DNA of 64,000 bases, taken from Pseudomonas fluorescens. GTDB lineage: Bacteria; Pseudomonadota; Gammaproteobacteria; Pseudomonadales; Pseudomonadaceae. Position 1 is the first letter of the stretch. Each line of letters starts with the position of its first letter. The notes beneath the pieces were generated by a model. That model ran no database searches. It saw nothing but the letters and a program-made list of their open reading frames with translations, and was not told the DNA's origin. The position numbers and the translations under genes are program-made. Below, in pieces: positions 33,772 through 43,921 of the stretch. The stretch is from assembly GCF_902498195.1 (NCBI RefSeq), contig NZ_CABVIY010000003.1, positions 744,001-808,000 on the forward strand, written 5' to 3'.

Positions 33772-35088
33772 ATGACTATTCTCAATACCGCAGAACAGCA
33801 CATCGGCGTGCAGGACCCTGCCCTCGCCGAATCGACATTCAAGAAAATCATGTGGCGGTTCATGCCGCTGTTGTTCCTCTGTTACGTCGTCAGCTATCTC
33901 GACAGGATCAACGTCGGCTTCGCCAAGCTGACCATGCTCAACGATTTGTCCTTCAGCAACGCAGTCTACGGCCTGGGCGCCGGCGTGTTCTTCATCGGCT
34001 ACTTCTTTGCCGAAGTGCCAAGCAATCTGATTCTGCACCGCGTAGGCGCACGCCGCTGGATCGCGAGAATCATGATCACCTGGTCGTTGATCTCGGCGGC
34101 GACTGCGCTGGTGCAGACGCCGATGCAGTTCTATATCGCGCGGTTTTTCCTGGGCATCGCCGAGGCAGGTTTTTTCCCTGGCATCGTGCTCTACCTCACC
34201 TTGTGGTTTCCCGCCCATCGCCGGGGCAAGATGGTCGCGCTGCTGATGGCCGGCAACCCGGTATCCGGCATCCTCAGCGGGCTGGTGTCGGGCTATATCC
34301 TGCACACGATGAACATGGTCCATGGCCTGGCGGGCTGGCAATGGCTGTTCATCATTGAAGCGGCACCGGCACTGGTTCTCGGGCTGGTGGTGATGTTCTT
34401 TCTCACCGACAAAGTTGACGACGCCCACTGGTTAAGCAGCGAACAGCGAGCCGTCGTTGCCGAAGAAATCAGCCAGGACAACCGTGCCAAAACCCACAGT
34501 TCGGTTCGTCAGGGACTGCTTGGCGGGCGGGTATGGCTGATGTGCTCGATTCTGTTCCTGCTGGTGATGGGCACCAGCACCATCGGTTTCTGGCAGCCAA
34601 GTATCATCAGCAATTCCGGTATTACCGATCCAAGAACGATCGGGATCATTTCGGCGGTGCCTTACCTGGCAGCACTGCTGGGTATGTACCTGGCCGGTAA
34701 AAGTTCCGATCGCCACCGTGAACGTCGTTGGCACGCGGTCATTCCACTGTTGGTGGCTGTGCCCGGGTTCCTGATTTGCGCCTTTTTCCCGCTGACACCC
34801 TGGTTGGCAATTACCGGCCTGATCATCGCGACTGCGGGGATCATCACTTCCCTGCCCATGTTCTGGGCACTGCCGACCTCATTCCTGGGAGGTGCCGGGG
34901 CAGCGGCGGGTATTGCGCTGATCAATTCGACGGGCAATCTGGCCAGCTTTGCCGGCCCGGCACTGCTCGGTTTCCTGAAGGACCTGACGCAATCAATGAC
35001 CACCGGCCTGGTCATCGTCGCGGGCTGCGTGTTTGTGTCGGCCATGATCATCCTGGTGTTCGTACCCGCCAGGATGGTTAACCGCTAG
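33772..35088 (+). CDS. MFS transporter, anion:cation symporter type
   Basis: 438 aa from the ATG at 33772 with AAGGAGTC upstream. Twelve predicted transmembrane helices. The YLDRINVGFAKLTM signature and FLGIAEAGFFPGIVLYLT belong to the ACS family (hexuronate, phthalate and other organic acid importers). Likely brings in the acid used by the upstream CoA-ligase operon. Confidence 0.9.
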   Translation: MTILNTAEQHIGVQDPALAESTFKKIMWRFMPLLFLCYVVSYLDRINVGFAKLTMLNDLSFSNAVYGLGAGVFFIGYFFAEVPSNLILHRVGARRWIARIMITWSLISAATALVQTPMQFYIARFFLGIAEAGFFPGIVLYLTLWFPAHRRGKMVALLMAGNPVSGILSGLVSGYILHTMNMVHGLAGWQWLFIIEAAPALVLGLVVMFFLTDKVDDAHWLSSEQRAVVAEEISQDNRAKTHSSVRQGLLGGRVWLMCSILFLLVMGTSTIGFWQPSIISNSGITDPRTIGIISAVPYLAALLGMYLAGKSSDRHRERRWHAVIPLLVAVPGFLICAFFPLTPWLAITGLIIATAGIITSLPMFWALPTSFLGGAGAAAGIALINSTGNLASFAGPALLGFLKDLTQSMTTGLVIVAGCVFVSAMIILVFVPARMVNR

Positions 35089-35177
35089 TCAGACTTTCCT
35101 GTTGTAGACCCCATCACAGCTTCTGGCGACAACCCGGCAGAAGCTGCGTCAAAGGACCAGAGACTGAAGTGACCACC

Positions 35178-36110
35178 ATGAACAGCCCAACGAAGATCGA
35201 TGCGGTACCGGCCAATCAACTGGAAGCCGAATACTTCGAGTACAGCAAGGCGGCCAATCCGATCAGCGCCAACCTCATTACAAAAATTCCCTACCACTAC
35301 TTTCCAGCGTCACTCTGTGACAGCGGGCCCTCTCGGGTCATACCGCTGGACTTGAGCGACGCCCTTGGCTGTGAAGGTCCCGCGACCGGGCCGGGATTGT
35401 GCGCGAACTTCATCCGCCTGAACGCAGGCGACAGCCTGACGCTTGAGCCCAACGCCACCTCACAGGTGTTTTACGTGATTGCCGGCGCAGGAGAAGTCAT
35501 CCAGGGTGAGCACCGCATTGAATGGTCCCAAGGCTGCTTCATTGCGCTACCGGGTCTTGCGGACGCCCGCTTCAGCGCCACCGAAGACGCCCGGCTCTAC
35601 TACGTTCATGACGAACCCCTGTTGCGCTATCTCGGTGTGACCCGCAGCACCGATCGCTTCGCGCCTACGCTGTATCCCGCGCAGACAGCCAACGCGAAGC
35701 TGCGTGAAGCCGCCGATGATCCGCGCGCGCAAGACCGCAGCCGCATCAGCATCTTGCTGGGCAATAGCAATTTCCCGCAAACCAGAACCGTGACCCACGT
35801 GCTCTGGGCCATGTATGGAATTGTGCCTGCAGGCTCCATCCAGAAACCTCACCGGCACCAGTCCATTGCGCTGGATTTCATTATCGATTGCCCGACAGGC
35901 TGCTACACCCTGGTAGGGACGGAGCTGGATGTCGATGGGCGAATTCGAAACCCGGTTCGGGTGGATTGGGCTCCGGGGTTGGCATTTGTGACGCCACCCG
36001 GATACTGGCACGCCCATTTCAATGAGTCGGATCAGGAAGCGTTTCTGATCCCGATTCAAGATGCGGGCTTGCAGACTCATCTTCGTTCACTGGATATTCG
36101 CTTCAGCTGA
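35178..36110 (+). CDS. Bicupin protein related to gentisate dioxygenase
   Basis: 310 aa from the ATG at 35178 (a GTG at 35169 is also in frame). Two cupin barrels: the N-terminal one (SQVFYVIAGAGEVIQG) lacks metal histidines; the C-terminal one has KPHRHQSIALDF and GYWHAHFNES with candidate ligands. This resembles ring-cleaving gentisate/salicylate dioxygenases, but the function is not certain. A CAGCTTCTG/CAGAAGCTG hairpin (35117-35146) separates it from the MFS gene. Confidence 0.75.
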   Translation: MNSPTKIDAVPANQLEAEYFEYSKAANPISANLITKIPYHYFPASLCDSGPSRVIPLDLSDALGCEGPATGPGLCANFIRLNAGDSLTLEPNATSQVFYVIAGAGEVIQGEHRIEWSQGCFIALPGLADARFSATEDARLYYVHDEPLLRYLGVTRSTDRFAPTLYPAQTANAKLREAADDPRAQDRSRISILLGNSNFPQTRTVTHVLWAMYGIVPAGSIQKPHRHQSIALDFIIDCPTGCYTLVGTELDVDGRIRNPVRVDWAPGLAFVTPPGYWHAHFNESDQEAFLIPIQDAGLQTHLRSLDIRFS

Positions 36111-36428
36111 AACAGGCTGGCCACAGTCCCTTTGGTTCTACCCTTCTCACCCGAAGCAGGCGTTGGCAGGCTGCTCAATGTGTTGTTTTACCGAGTCTTT
36201 GGCACTCATACGATGCCGGAGACTCGGCCGGTATTGGTAAACGGCTGTTATCGTCGGAAGGCATTAGCCATACAAAAAACGATCCAGCTCTTCGCTGCAA
36301 TATCTGCGGTGCATGACATGTGAAAGCGGGCTTGCTCGCGAAACTGACAGATCACTCAAACATTTCTGGATGACCTACCGCCTCCGCGGGCAAACCACAC
36401 AGACGCTCTGGAGGTTCCTCCGGTTGGA
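36111..36428. other. 318-bp gap with a solitary REP-like core
   Basis: Holds one GCGGGCTTGCTCGCGAA (36327-36343), the stem core of Pseudomonas REP sequences, without a paired inverse copy. Otherwise no gene is seen. Confidence 0.55.
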
Positions 36429-37811
36429 TTAACCACCCAACGCATTCACCAAAACCGCCTGATTCTGCCATTGCGCGGTCTTGACCTGGGACAGCGCATT
36501 CTGCGCCGCCAGTTGAACCCTTTGCGCCTGCAACACATCCAGAAACGGCGTCTCACCTGCTTGCCAGGCGCGTTGAATCTGCTCGGCAGCAGAGCTGGCC
36601 TGACTGGCCGCACTCGCCAGAAGGGCCTGCCGCTGAGCATTGCGTTGAGCAGCCGCCAAGGCTGACTCCACCTCGGAAACGGCCGTCAACACGGTGCGTC
36701 GATAACTCAACAACGCCTGTCGCGCCTCGGCATCCCGAAAATCAACCACATTGCGTCGTCGACCGCCATCGAACACCGGTACGCTGGCATTCACACCGGC
36801 CAGCCAGAACGTCGAGCTGGCCAAATTCGCGGCGCTGACACCGTCAATCAACGACCCTAATGCCGCCGATAGACTCAAGCGCGGCAACAGATCCGCCTTG
36901 GCCACGCCGACCCGCGCATAAGCCGCAATCAAACGGGCTTCGGCGGCGCGAACATCAGGGCGACGACGCAACAGATCCGCCGGCGTACCGGCGCCCGGTA
37001 ACGACACGGTCGAGACGTTCGCCGGGCTGTCCTTGAACTGTTGATACAACGTCTCGGCCGGCTGGGCCAGCAGCACCGACAAGCGATGCAGTGAGCGCTG
37101 CCAGTTCAGTTGCAACGCAGGCACCTGGGCGGCGGTGGAGTCCGATTGAGCGCGGGCGCGCAGCACGTCCGCTTCCGGGCTGTCACCGGCCGCGTACAAC
37201 TGCTCGGTCAATTGCAAGGTCTCGGCCTGGCTGGCTGCACTTTGCCTGACGATCGCCAAACGTTCCTCCAGGCCGCGCGCCTCGGCATAGGCCTGGACCA
37301 CTTCCGAAATCAGCGCCACCCGCACGCCCCGAGCGTCTTCTTCGCTAGCGTTGAGGTCGGCATCGGCGGCACGCACGCCTTCGCGGATGCGTCCGAACAG
37401 ATCAATTTCCCAGGCCGTACTCAAGCCGATCGAGGTCGGCTCGGTGATCAGCGAATCGGTGAAACCGGCCTGGTCAGCGGATATCCGCTGACGCGCCGCA
37501 CTGGCCCCCAGGTCGACCTGCGGACTGCCCGAAGCCGCGGCAATGTTGCGTAACGCACGCCCGGCATCGATGCGTGCCAAGGCCATCTGCAAATCAAGGT
37601 TTTCCCCCACGGCGCGCTCCACCAGGCGGTCGAGCAATGGGTCCTGATACAGCGTCCACCAGTGATCGGTCACACTTGCGGGTTGGGCCGCTGAAGCATT
37701 GACGAAACGTTCGACCGGCACTTCGGACCGGGGCGGCATGACCGGCGACACACACGCACTCAGCAGCGCGGCGCTCAGCACCAGGCCTGAAACACGAAGA
37801 GAGTTATTCAT
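36429..37811 (-). CDS. RND efflux outer-membrane channel lipoprotein (OprM/NodT family)
   Basis: 460 aa from the ATG at 37811, overlapping the RND pump stop by 8 bp. Signal peptide with lipobox LLSAC. TolC-fold repeats rich in A/Q/L helices (DLQMALARIDAGRALRNIAA; LRRRPDVRAAEARLIAAYAR). Forms the outer-membrane exit duct of the tripartite pump encoded just upstream. Third gene of the operon. Confidence 0.92.
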   Translation of the reverse strand: MNNSLRVSGLVLSAALLSACVSPVMPPRSEVPVERFVNASAAQPASVTDHWWTLYQDPLLDRLVERAVGENLDLQMALARIDAGRALRNIAAASGSPQVDLGASAARQRISADQAGFTDSLITEPTSIGLSTAWEIDLFGRIREGVRAADADLNASEEDARGVRVALISEVVQAYAEARGLEERLAIVRQSAASQAETLQLTEQLYAAGDSPEADVLRARAQSDSTAAQVPALQLNWQRSLHRLSVLLAQPAETLYQQFKDSPANVSTVSLPGAGTPADLLRRRPDVRAAEARLIAAYARVGVAKADLLPRLSLSAALGSLIDGVSAANLASSTFWLAGVNASVPVFDGGRRRNVVDFRDAEARQALLSYRRTVLTAVSEVESALAAAQRNAQRQALLASAASQASSAAEQIQRAWQAGETPFLDVLQAQRVQLAAQNALSQVKTAQWQNQAVLVNALGG

Positions 37812-40800
37812 GAGCCATGCCCTGTTCAGAATGGGTGGATCGGGGAAGTGCCTGACGCTCGCCATTGGCCAAACGACGGATCAGTACATAGAAGACCGGC
37901 GTGAACAAAAGACCGAACAACGTGACGCCAATCATGCCGAAGAACACCGCTGCCCCCACGGCTTGACGCATCTCGGAACCTGCACCCTCGGACATCACCA
38001 ACGGCAACACACCGAGGACGAAGGCCAGCGAGGTCATCAGGATCGGCCGCAAGCGCAGACGACAGGCTTCAACCACCGCATCGACAATGCCCTGCCCCTC
38101 CTTCTCTTGCTGGCGCGCAACCTCGACGATCAAGATCGCGTTCTTCGCCGCCAGCCCCACCAGCACGATAAAGCCGATCTGGGTGAGGATATTGATGTCC
38201 AGCCCCATCAGCCGCACACCACCGGCAGCCGCCAGCAGACACATCGGTACAATCAGCAGGATCGCCAATGGCAGGCTCCAGCTGCCGTACTGCGCTGCCA
38301 GCACCAGGTAGACAAAAATCACACACAACGGGAACACCAACAGCCCCATATTGCCGGCCGTGGTCTGCTGGTAGCTGAGGTCGGTCCACTGATAGGTGAT
38401 ACCGGCCGGCAGCGTCTCCTTTGCAAGGCGTTCCATGGTCTTGATCCCGAACTCGGAGCCCAGCCCCGGCAGGGTATCGCCATTTATTTCAGCGGTCGGG
38501 AACAGGTTGTAGCGCGGGAATCGCTCCACACCCAGCGCCTCGTGCAGACGGGTGACGCTGGCAATCGGCACCATTTGTCCGGCATCGTTGCGCACCTTGA
38601 CCCGGGCGAGGTCTTGCGCAGTGATGCGGTAAGGCAGGTCTGCTTGCGCAGTCACTCGATAGGTACGCCCGACAAGGTTGAAGTCGTTGATGTAGGACGA
38701 GCCAAAGTACGTCTCGATTGCCTGGTTGATCTGGCTGCTGGGCACGCCAAGCATTTCGGCGCGCTCGCGATCCAGTTCGACAAAGACCTGAGGCGTCCTG
38801 GCCGAAAACGGTGAATAGACACCGGTCATGCCGTGGGTGGCATTGGCGGCCGCAATCAGATCGTCGGTGGCTTTGGCCAAGGCTTCGGTGCCCAGCCCCG
38901 CGGTGTCCTGTAATCGCATGGAAAAGCCGCCGGTGCTACCCAACCCTTGAACCGGCGGTGGCGTGGCGACAATGACACTTGCACCGCTGACCACTTTCAA
39001 ACGCTCGCGCAAATCTTCGGCGATCCTGTCCGACGTCAGCCCGCGCAACTTGCGTTCGGACCACGGCTGGAACACCGGCGCCAGACCGGCCGAGTTCGAT
39101 GAACTGGTGCCAGTCACCATCGAGAACCCGGAGAACGTCGGCACCCGGTCCACGCCCGGCACCTCGAGAGCAATCGCTTCGATCTGTCGCGAGATCTCGT
39201 TGGTCCGCTCCAGCGAAGCACCGTCCGGCAGCTGGACGATGACCACCAGGTAACCGCGATCCTGAACCGGAATAAAGCCCTTGGGGGTCGACGCCAGCAA
39301 ATAAGCCGTGGCCGCAATCAGCACAGCGTAGACCGCCAGCATCAACGGTGTTTTGGCCACCAGCCCGCGCACACTGCCGGCATAGCTTGAAGAGAGTTTA
39401 AGGAAACCGCTGTTGAAACCATCCGCCGCACGCTTGAGCAGACCGGACAGTCCGACTTTGGGGGCATGAGGAGCCTCGGGTTCATGGCGACGCAAAATCA
39501 TCGCCGCCAACGCTGGCGACAACGTCACCGAATTAAACAGCGAGATCGCCGTGGCCACCGCAATGGTAATTCCGAACTGGCGGAAGAACTCACCGGAAAT
39601 CCCTGGAATGAATGCGGTCGGAATGAATACCGCACACAGCACCAGCGTAATTGCAATCAATGCACCGCCAATTTCCTGCATGGTCACGATGGTCGCTTCC
39701 AGCGGGCTCTTGCCATCGGCCAAATGGCGCTCGACGTTTTCCACCACCACGATGGCGTTGTCGACCACGATCCCCACCGCCAGCACCAAACCGAACAGGG
39801 TCAGGTTGTTGATCGAGTAGCCGAGCATCGCCATTACCGCGAAAGTACCCACCAGCGACACAGGGATCGCCAGGATCGGAATGATCGACGGCCGCCAGCC
39901 CTGCAGGAAAACCATGATCACCAACACCACGAGAATGACCGCCTCGTAGATGGTCTTGCCCAGCTCACCGATGCTGTCGGCAATGAACGCTGTCGGGTTG
40001 TAGCCGATGCTGTATTCGATGCCTTCAGGGAAGTCCTTGCCTATTTTCTGCATGGTCTCTTCGACCACTTTCATCGTCGCCAGGGCATTGGCGCCCGGAC
40101 GTTGCAGCACTTGCAGGCCGATGGCCGGGTTGCGCAAGTAATAGGTGTTGTTGACGTAGGCCAACCCGGCGATTTCCGTGCGTGCCACGTCCTTGAGCCG
40201 CACCAGACGTCCGGCCGTTCCCGATTTGAGTACGATGTTGTCGAAGTCGGCTGGCTCCTTCAGGCGGCCTTCGAAAATCAGGTTGGGCTGGAATGCCTGC
40301 GACGCCACCGGTGGCTGGGCGATCACACCGCCGGCTACCTGAGTGTTCTGCGAACGCACGGCGGCAATGATGTCGGCGGGGGTCAGGTTGAAGGCTGCCA
40401 CGCGCTCAGGATCGAGCCAGATACGCATCGAATATTCGCGCGCTCCCAGTGGGTTGATGTCACCGACACCGTCGATGCGCTTGAGCACGTCAGCCACGCT
40501 ACGGATCGCAAAGTTCGAGACATACAGTTGGTCGTAGGTGCCCTTGGGCGAGGAGATGAAGATCGTCGACAGCTGCGTCGGCGAGGACTTGCGCACCGTC
40601 ACGCCACTGCGCTGCACAGGCTCCGGCAAACGCGGCGTGGCCAGCGCCACGCGGTTCTGCACCAACACCTGGGCCTTGTCGACATCGGTGCCGCTCTTGA
40701 AGGTCACCGTCAGGTTCAGACTGCCGTCGGACGTGGCCTGGCTGTACATGTAGAGCATGTCTTCAACGCCGTTGACCTCTTGCTCGATGGGGATCGCCAA

Positions 40801-40986
40801 CGTCTCGGCGACGGTCTGCGCCGAAGCGCCGGGGTACGTCGCGGTAACCACCACGGTTGGCGGTGCGATATCCGGATACTCGGAGGTCGGCAAGACGAGA
40901 TAGGCCAGGCCACCGATGATCATCAAGACGATTGAAAGCACAATCGCCAGCACCGGTTGCTCGATGGATGTGCGTCCCAGGTTCAT
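37804..40986 (-). CDS. RND (HAE1) multidrug efflux pump subunit
   Basis: 1060 aa, full length for an AcrB/MexB-type proton antiporter. TM4 carries GIVVDNAIVVVENVER: the first proton-relay aspartate is present, but the second position of the usual D-D pair is asparagine, confirmed in the DNA (GAC AAC). The TM10 lysine is present (LAAKNAILIVEVAR). It overlaps the adaptor gene by four bases and the channel gene by eight. No regulator gene adjoins the operon. Which named pump it equals is not clear; sequence differs from my memory of MexF. Confidence 0.94.
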   Translation of the reverse strand: MNLGRTSIEQPVLAIVLSIVLMIIGGLAYLVLPTSEYPDIAPPTVVVTATYPGASAQTVAETLAIPIEQEVNGVEDMLYMYSQATSDGSLNLTVTFKSGTDVDKAQVLVQNRVALATPRLPEPVQRSGVTVRKSSPTQLSTIFISSPKGTYDQLYVSNFAIRSVADVLKRIDGVGDINPLGAREYSMRIWLDPERVAAFNLTPADIIAAVRSQNTQVAGGVIAQPPVASQAFQPNLIFEGRLKEPADFDNIVLKSGTAGRLVRLKDVARTEIAGLAYVNNTYYLRNPAIGLQVLQRPGANALATMKVVEETMQKIGKDFPEGIEYSIGYNPTAFIADSIGELGKTIYEAVILVVLVIMVFLQGWRPSIIPILAIPVSLVGTFAVMAMLGYSINNLTLFGLVLAVGIVVDNAIVVVENVERHLADGKSPLEATIVTMQEIGGALIAITLVLCAVFIPTAFIPGISGEFFRQFGITIAVATAISLFNSVTLSPALAAMILRRHEPEAPHAPKVGLSGLLKRAADGFNSGFLKLSSSYAGSVRGLVAKTPLMLAVYAVLIAATAYLLASTPKGFIPVQDRGYLVVIVQLPDGASLERTNEISRQIEAIALEVPGVDRVPTFSGFSMVTGTSSSNSAGLAPVFQPWSERKLRGLTSDRIAEDLRERLKVVSGASVIVATPPPVQGLGSTGGFSMRLQDTAGLGTEALAKATDDLIAAANATHGMTGVYSPFSARTPQVFVELDRERAEMLGVPSSQINQAIETYFGSSYINDFNLVGRTYRVTAQADLPYRITAQDLARVKVRNDAGQMVPIASVTRLHEALGVERFPRYNLFPTAEINGDTLPGLGSEFGIKTMERLAKETLPAGITYQWTDLSYQQTTAGNMGLLVFPLCVIFVYLVLAAQYGSWSLPLAILLIVPMCLLAAAGGVRLMGLDINILTQIGFIVLVGLAAKNAILIVEVARQQEKEGQGIVDAVVEACRLRLRPILMTSLAFVLGVLPLVMSEGAGSEMRQAVGAAVFFGMIGVTLFGLLFTPVFYVLIRRLANGERQALPRSTHSEQGMAHE

Positions 40987-42233
40987 AACCGGGCCTCCTC
41001 GGTGGTGGTCGCTTTCGCGGTTAGCGCTAACACACGTTCCTGCGCTGTCGCGGTATCACCGGCACGCACCCGCTGCAGGCCATCAACAATCACCCGATCC
41101 TGCTCCTGCAAACCGCTGGAAATCTCGCGCAAGCCGTCATGCAATTTGCCGAGGGTGACGGGCCGGATTTCGACCTTGTTCTGCGGGTTGAGCACATAGA
41201 CGACTTTGCGCGTCGCGTCGACGCTGATCGCGGTGTCCGGGAGCAACAGTGCCGGGTAAGGCGCCTGGCTGGAGAACTGCACGCGTCCAAATTGCCCGGG
41301 GCTCAAATGCAGGTCCTGATTGCTGACCCGGGCACGCTGGCGCAGGGTCCCGGTCGACGGGTCAAGGCGGTTGTCGATGAAATCCATGCGCCCGGTCATG
41401 CTCGGTTGGGTTTCACCCGGCAAGGCAATCCGTACCTGGCTCTGGTTGGCGGCGGGATTTGTCTGGCGACGGTATTTGAGGTAGCTCTGTTCATCGATAT
41501 CGAAGTAGATGTCGATCAGGTCCAGCGACACGATGGTTGTCAGCAACGTCGCGCTGCTGTTGCCGCCGTTGACCAAATTGCCCTCACTGATCAGCTTGCG
41601 ACTGATCCGCCCGCTCATGGGGGCGGTGATCCGGGTGAACTCCAGGTCAAGCTTGGCATTGCTCAACGCACCTTCAGCGCTCAAGACCTCGGCTTGCGCG
41701 GCCTGACGCGCTTGCAGGCGTTGATCATAGAGGCTGCGGGCAATGGTTTTGGATTCGATCAGAACGTTAGCCCTGGCAAACTCCTGCTCGGCCAGCGCCA
41801 GTTGCGAGCGCACTTGGGCCAGTTTGCCTTGCGCCTGGACCACGGCAGCCTGGAACGAGCGCGAATCGATCACGAACAGCAAATCGCCCTTCTTGACGAT
41901 GGCGCCGTCCTGAAACGCGACCTTCTCCAGGTAACCGCTGACCCGCGAACGCACGTCGACCGAATCGGTGGCCTCAAAGCGACCGGTAAAACTGTCCCAA
42001 TCGGTGACCACGGATTTGACGGGCTTGCTGACCGTAACACTGGGGGAAATCGGTGCGTTGCTGGTTTGATTCGGACCGCAGCCGCTCAGGGTGACTGCCA
42101 ACGCCAGGCCTGACGCCGACACCGCCAAACCTTTTCCAAATGCCGATTTTAGAGGAAGCGATATTCTCGCTTTCCCCGTTGTAGACGATTTCACTTTTGC
42201 ATGCTCCGTAGTTGGCCATTGAATGAACTTCAT
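40983..42233 (-). CDS. RND periplasmic adaptor (membrane-fusion) lipoprotein
   Basis: 416 aa. Cytoplasmic N-terminal extension, then a hydrophobic signal with lipobox VTLSGC. Lipoyl half-motifs (SGYLEKVAFQDGAIVKKGDL and ITAPMSGRISRKLISEGNLV) flank an alpha-hairpin. The long N-terminus before the signal suggests the true start may be an inner codon. First gene of the efflux operon; bridges the pump to the outer-membrane channel. Confidence 0.92.
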   Translation of the reverse strand: MKFIQWPTTEHAKVKSSTTGKARISLPLKSAFGKGLAVSASGLALAVTLSGCGPNQTSNAPISPSVTVSKPVKSVVTDWDSFTGRFEATDSVDVRSRVSGYLEKVAFQDGAIVKKGDLLFVIDSRSFQAAVVQAQGKLAQVRSQLALAEQEFARANVLIESKTIARSLYDQRLQARQAAQAEVLSAEGALSNAKLDLEFTRITAPMSGRISRKLISEGNLVNGGNSSATLLTTIVSLDLIDIYFDIDEQSYLKYRRQTNPAANQSQVRIALPGETQPSMTGRMDFIDNRLDPSTGTLRQRARVSNQDLHLSPGQFGRVQFSSQAPYPALLLPDTAISVDATRKVVYVLNPQNKVEIRPVTLGKLHDGLREISSGLQEQDRVIVDGLQRVRAGDTATAQERVLALTAKATTTEEARL

Positions 42234-42302
42234 TCAATGGCCAATGAATGGACTGAATTAAAACTTCAGCAATTAAACGTTGAACATCAAAGAGTGCTTC
42301 GA

Positions 42303-42440
42303 TTAATTTTTTGCGGCGCGTTCGCTTTGCGCTTTATTGCGTTCAACAAAAGCGCCTGACTCTTCAGCATGAACCGCCAGGGTCGCGCAGAGAGCAACCA
42401 CGGCAGTGAGTAGAGCAAGAGTATTTTTCATCAAGGTCAT
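42303..42440 (-). CDS. Small exported peptide of unknown function
   Basis: 45 aa from the ATG at 42440 (42431 also possible). Signal peptide KNTLALLTAVVALCATLAVHA, then a mature part of about 22 charged residues ending AQSERAAKN. No family assigned. Lies 70 bp before the efflux adaptor gene in the same orientation and may be co-regulated. Confidence 0.55.
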   Translation of the reverse strand: MTLMKNTLALLTAVVALCATLAVHAEESGAFVERNKAQSERAAKN

Positions 42441-42796
42441 TTCAGGTGTTCTCGGTAGTGTTTGAATGAAAAGGATTTTCCGTGAGCAGCACATGAAGAT
42501 AAACCGCCGAAATGCGAAAAGAATATTGACTAAAAGACAAGAGCCAGCGCTCTGGAATGGGGAGTACAGACAATCGATCGCCCGCGCAAAAACAACCTGC
42601 GAAGTGTATTCACGGATGATTTATTCATTATTGAAATAGTGCGAAAGTGTCTTTACAAGAGCCTGAACTATTGAAGTCTTAAAAAGGAGATGGCCTGGCA
42701 GCCATCTCCTGAACACTCAGCAATCAACACTACTCAGGTAGAGGCATTAGATTGCAAACGTTGAAAGGAAGTTTGTATCAGCCTTGCTGTCGCGCC
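42441..42796. other. 356-bp gap
   Basis: Promoter side of the small exported peptide and 3' side of the alcohol dehydrogenase with its terminator. No additional gene is seen. Confidence 0.5.
42685..42710 (-). terminator. Rho-independent terminator of the zinc alcohol dehydrogenase gene
   Basis: AGGAGATGGC (42685-42694) pairs with GCCATCTCCT (42701-42710). On the minus strand the stem is followed by TTTTTAAG. Confidence 0.8.
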
Positions 42797-43921
42797 TCAA
42801 AACTCAATGACCTGACGCACCGCGCTGCCATCATGCAACCGGTCAAAACCTTCGTTGATCTCGTCGAGCTTGAGCCTGCCACTCAACAGTCGATCCACCG
42901 GCAGGCGACCGTCACGATAGAGCTCGATGAACCGCGGAATGTCGCGCAGCGGTACACAGGTGCCGATATAGCTGCCCTTGAGCGTGCGCTCCTCGCCCAC
43001 TAACTGAACGACGTTGACCGGCAGCGCCGAACCGGGTGGTGGCAGGCCGGCGGTCACCGTCATCCCACCGCGCCTGGTCATCTTCATCGCATTTTCCAAA
43101 GCACGGATCGAACCGGCCATTTCGAACACATAGTCGGCGCCGCCACCGGTCAGCGCCAGCACCTGTTCAACGGCGTCCGGGTCACCACCGTTGACCACGG
43201 CGGTGGCGCCGACTTCCTTGGCCAAGGCGAGTTTTTCCGGTGACAGATCGACAGCAATGATTTTGCTGGCTCCCGCAGCCCGTGCACCCAACACCGAAGC
43301 CAGGCCTACGCCGCCCAGGCCGATCACCACGGCGGTCGAGCCCACGCGCAATTGCGCGGTGTTAACCACCGCCCCGACACCGGTCAACACCGCACAACCA
43401 AACAGCGCCGCTTCAACGAAGGGCAACTCGCGGTCGATCTTGACCACGGAGTTGCGTGACATCACGGCGTACTCGGCAAACGCGGAGACGCCCAGGTGGT
43501 GATGGACGTGGCCGGCAGGCGAGCTCAAACGCACCGAGCCGTTGATCAGCGTCCCGGCGGCGTTGGCTTTTGCCCCGGGCTCGCAGAGTGCCGGGCGGCC
43601 CTCGGCGCATGGCAGGCAATGACCGCAACTGGGCATGAACACCATGACCACATGGTCCCCTGGCTCAAGGTCGCTGACCCCATCTCCCAGGGCTTCGACC
43701 ACGCCTGCCGCCTCATGACCGAGCGCCATGGGCATAGGCCGGGGCCGGTCTCCATTGATCACCGACAAGTCGGAATGGCACAGGCCGGCGGCGCGGATTC
43801 GCACCAGCACTTCACCCGGCCCTGGCGGCGCCAGCTCGATGGTTTCGATCGTGATCGGCTTGCTCTGCGCATAGGGCGGGGCCGCATTCATGTGTCTCAG
43901 AACAGCAGCTCTGACTTGCAT
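42797..43921 (-). CDS. Zinc-dependent alcohol dehydrogenase (MDR family)
   Basis: 374 aa from the ATG at 43921 with GGAG 7 nt upstream; the longer frame from 44062 is not supported. Catalytic zinc residues in GLCHSDLS and GHEAAGVV; structural zinc cysteines in CGHCLPCAEGRPALCE; NAD-binding VIGLGGVGLASVLGA. Resembles class III-like alcohol dehydrogenases of the AdhD type. Divergent from the cupin operon, so possibly regulated together. Confidence 0.93.
   Translation of the reverse strand: MQVRAAVLRHMNAAPPYAQSKPITIETIELAPPGPGEVLVRIRAAGLCHSDLSVINGDRPRPMPMALGHEAAGVVEALGDGVSDLEPGDHVVMVFMPSCGHCLPCAEGRPALCEPGAKANAAGTLINGSVRLSSPAGHVHHHLGVSAFAEYAVMSRNSVVKIDRELPFVEAALFGCAVLTGVGAVVNTAQLRVGSTAVVIGLGGVGLASVLGARAAGASKIIAVDLSPEKLALAKEVGATAVVNGGDPDAVEQVLALTGGGADYVFEMAGSIRALENAMKMTRRGGMTVTAGLPPPGSALPVNVVQLVGEERTLKGSYIGTCVPLRDIPRFIELYRDGRLPVDRLLSGRLKLDEINEGFDRLHDGSAVRQVIEF

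Noticed and set aside
39466..40935. 489-codon plus-strand frame opposite the RND pump gene
   Set aside because: His/Gln/Arg-rich composition with no family match; it is the antisense shadow of a fully conserved pump gene.
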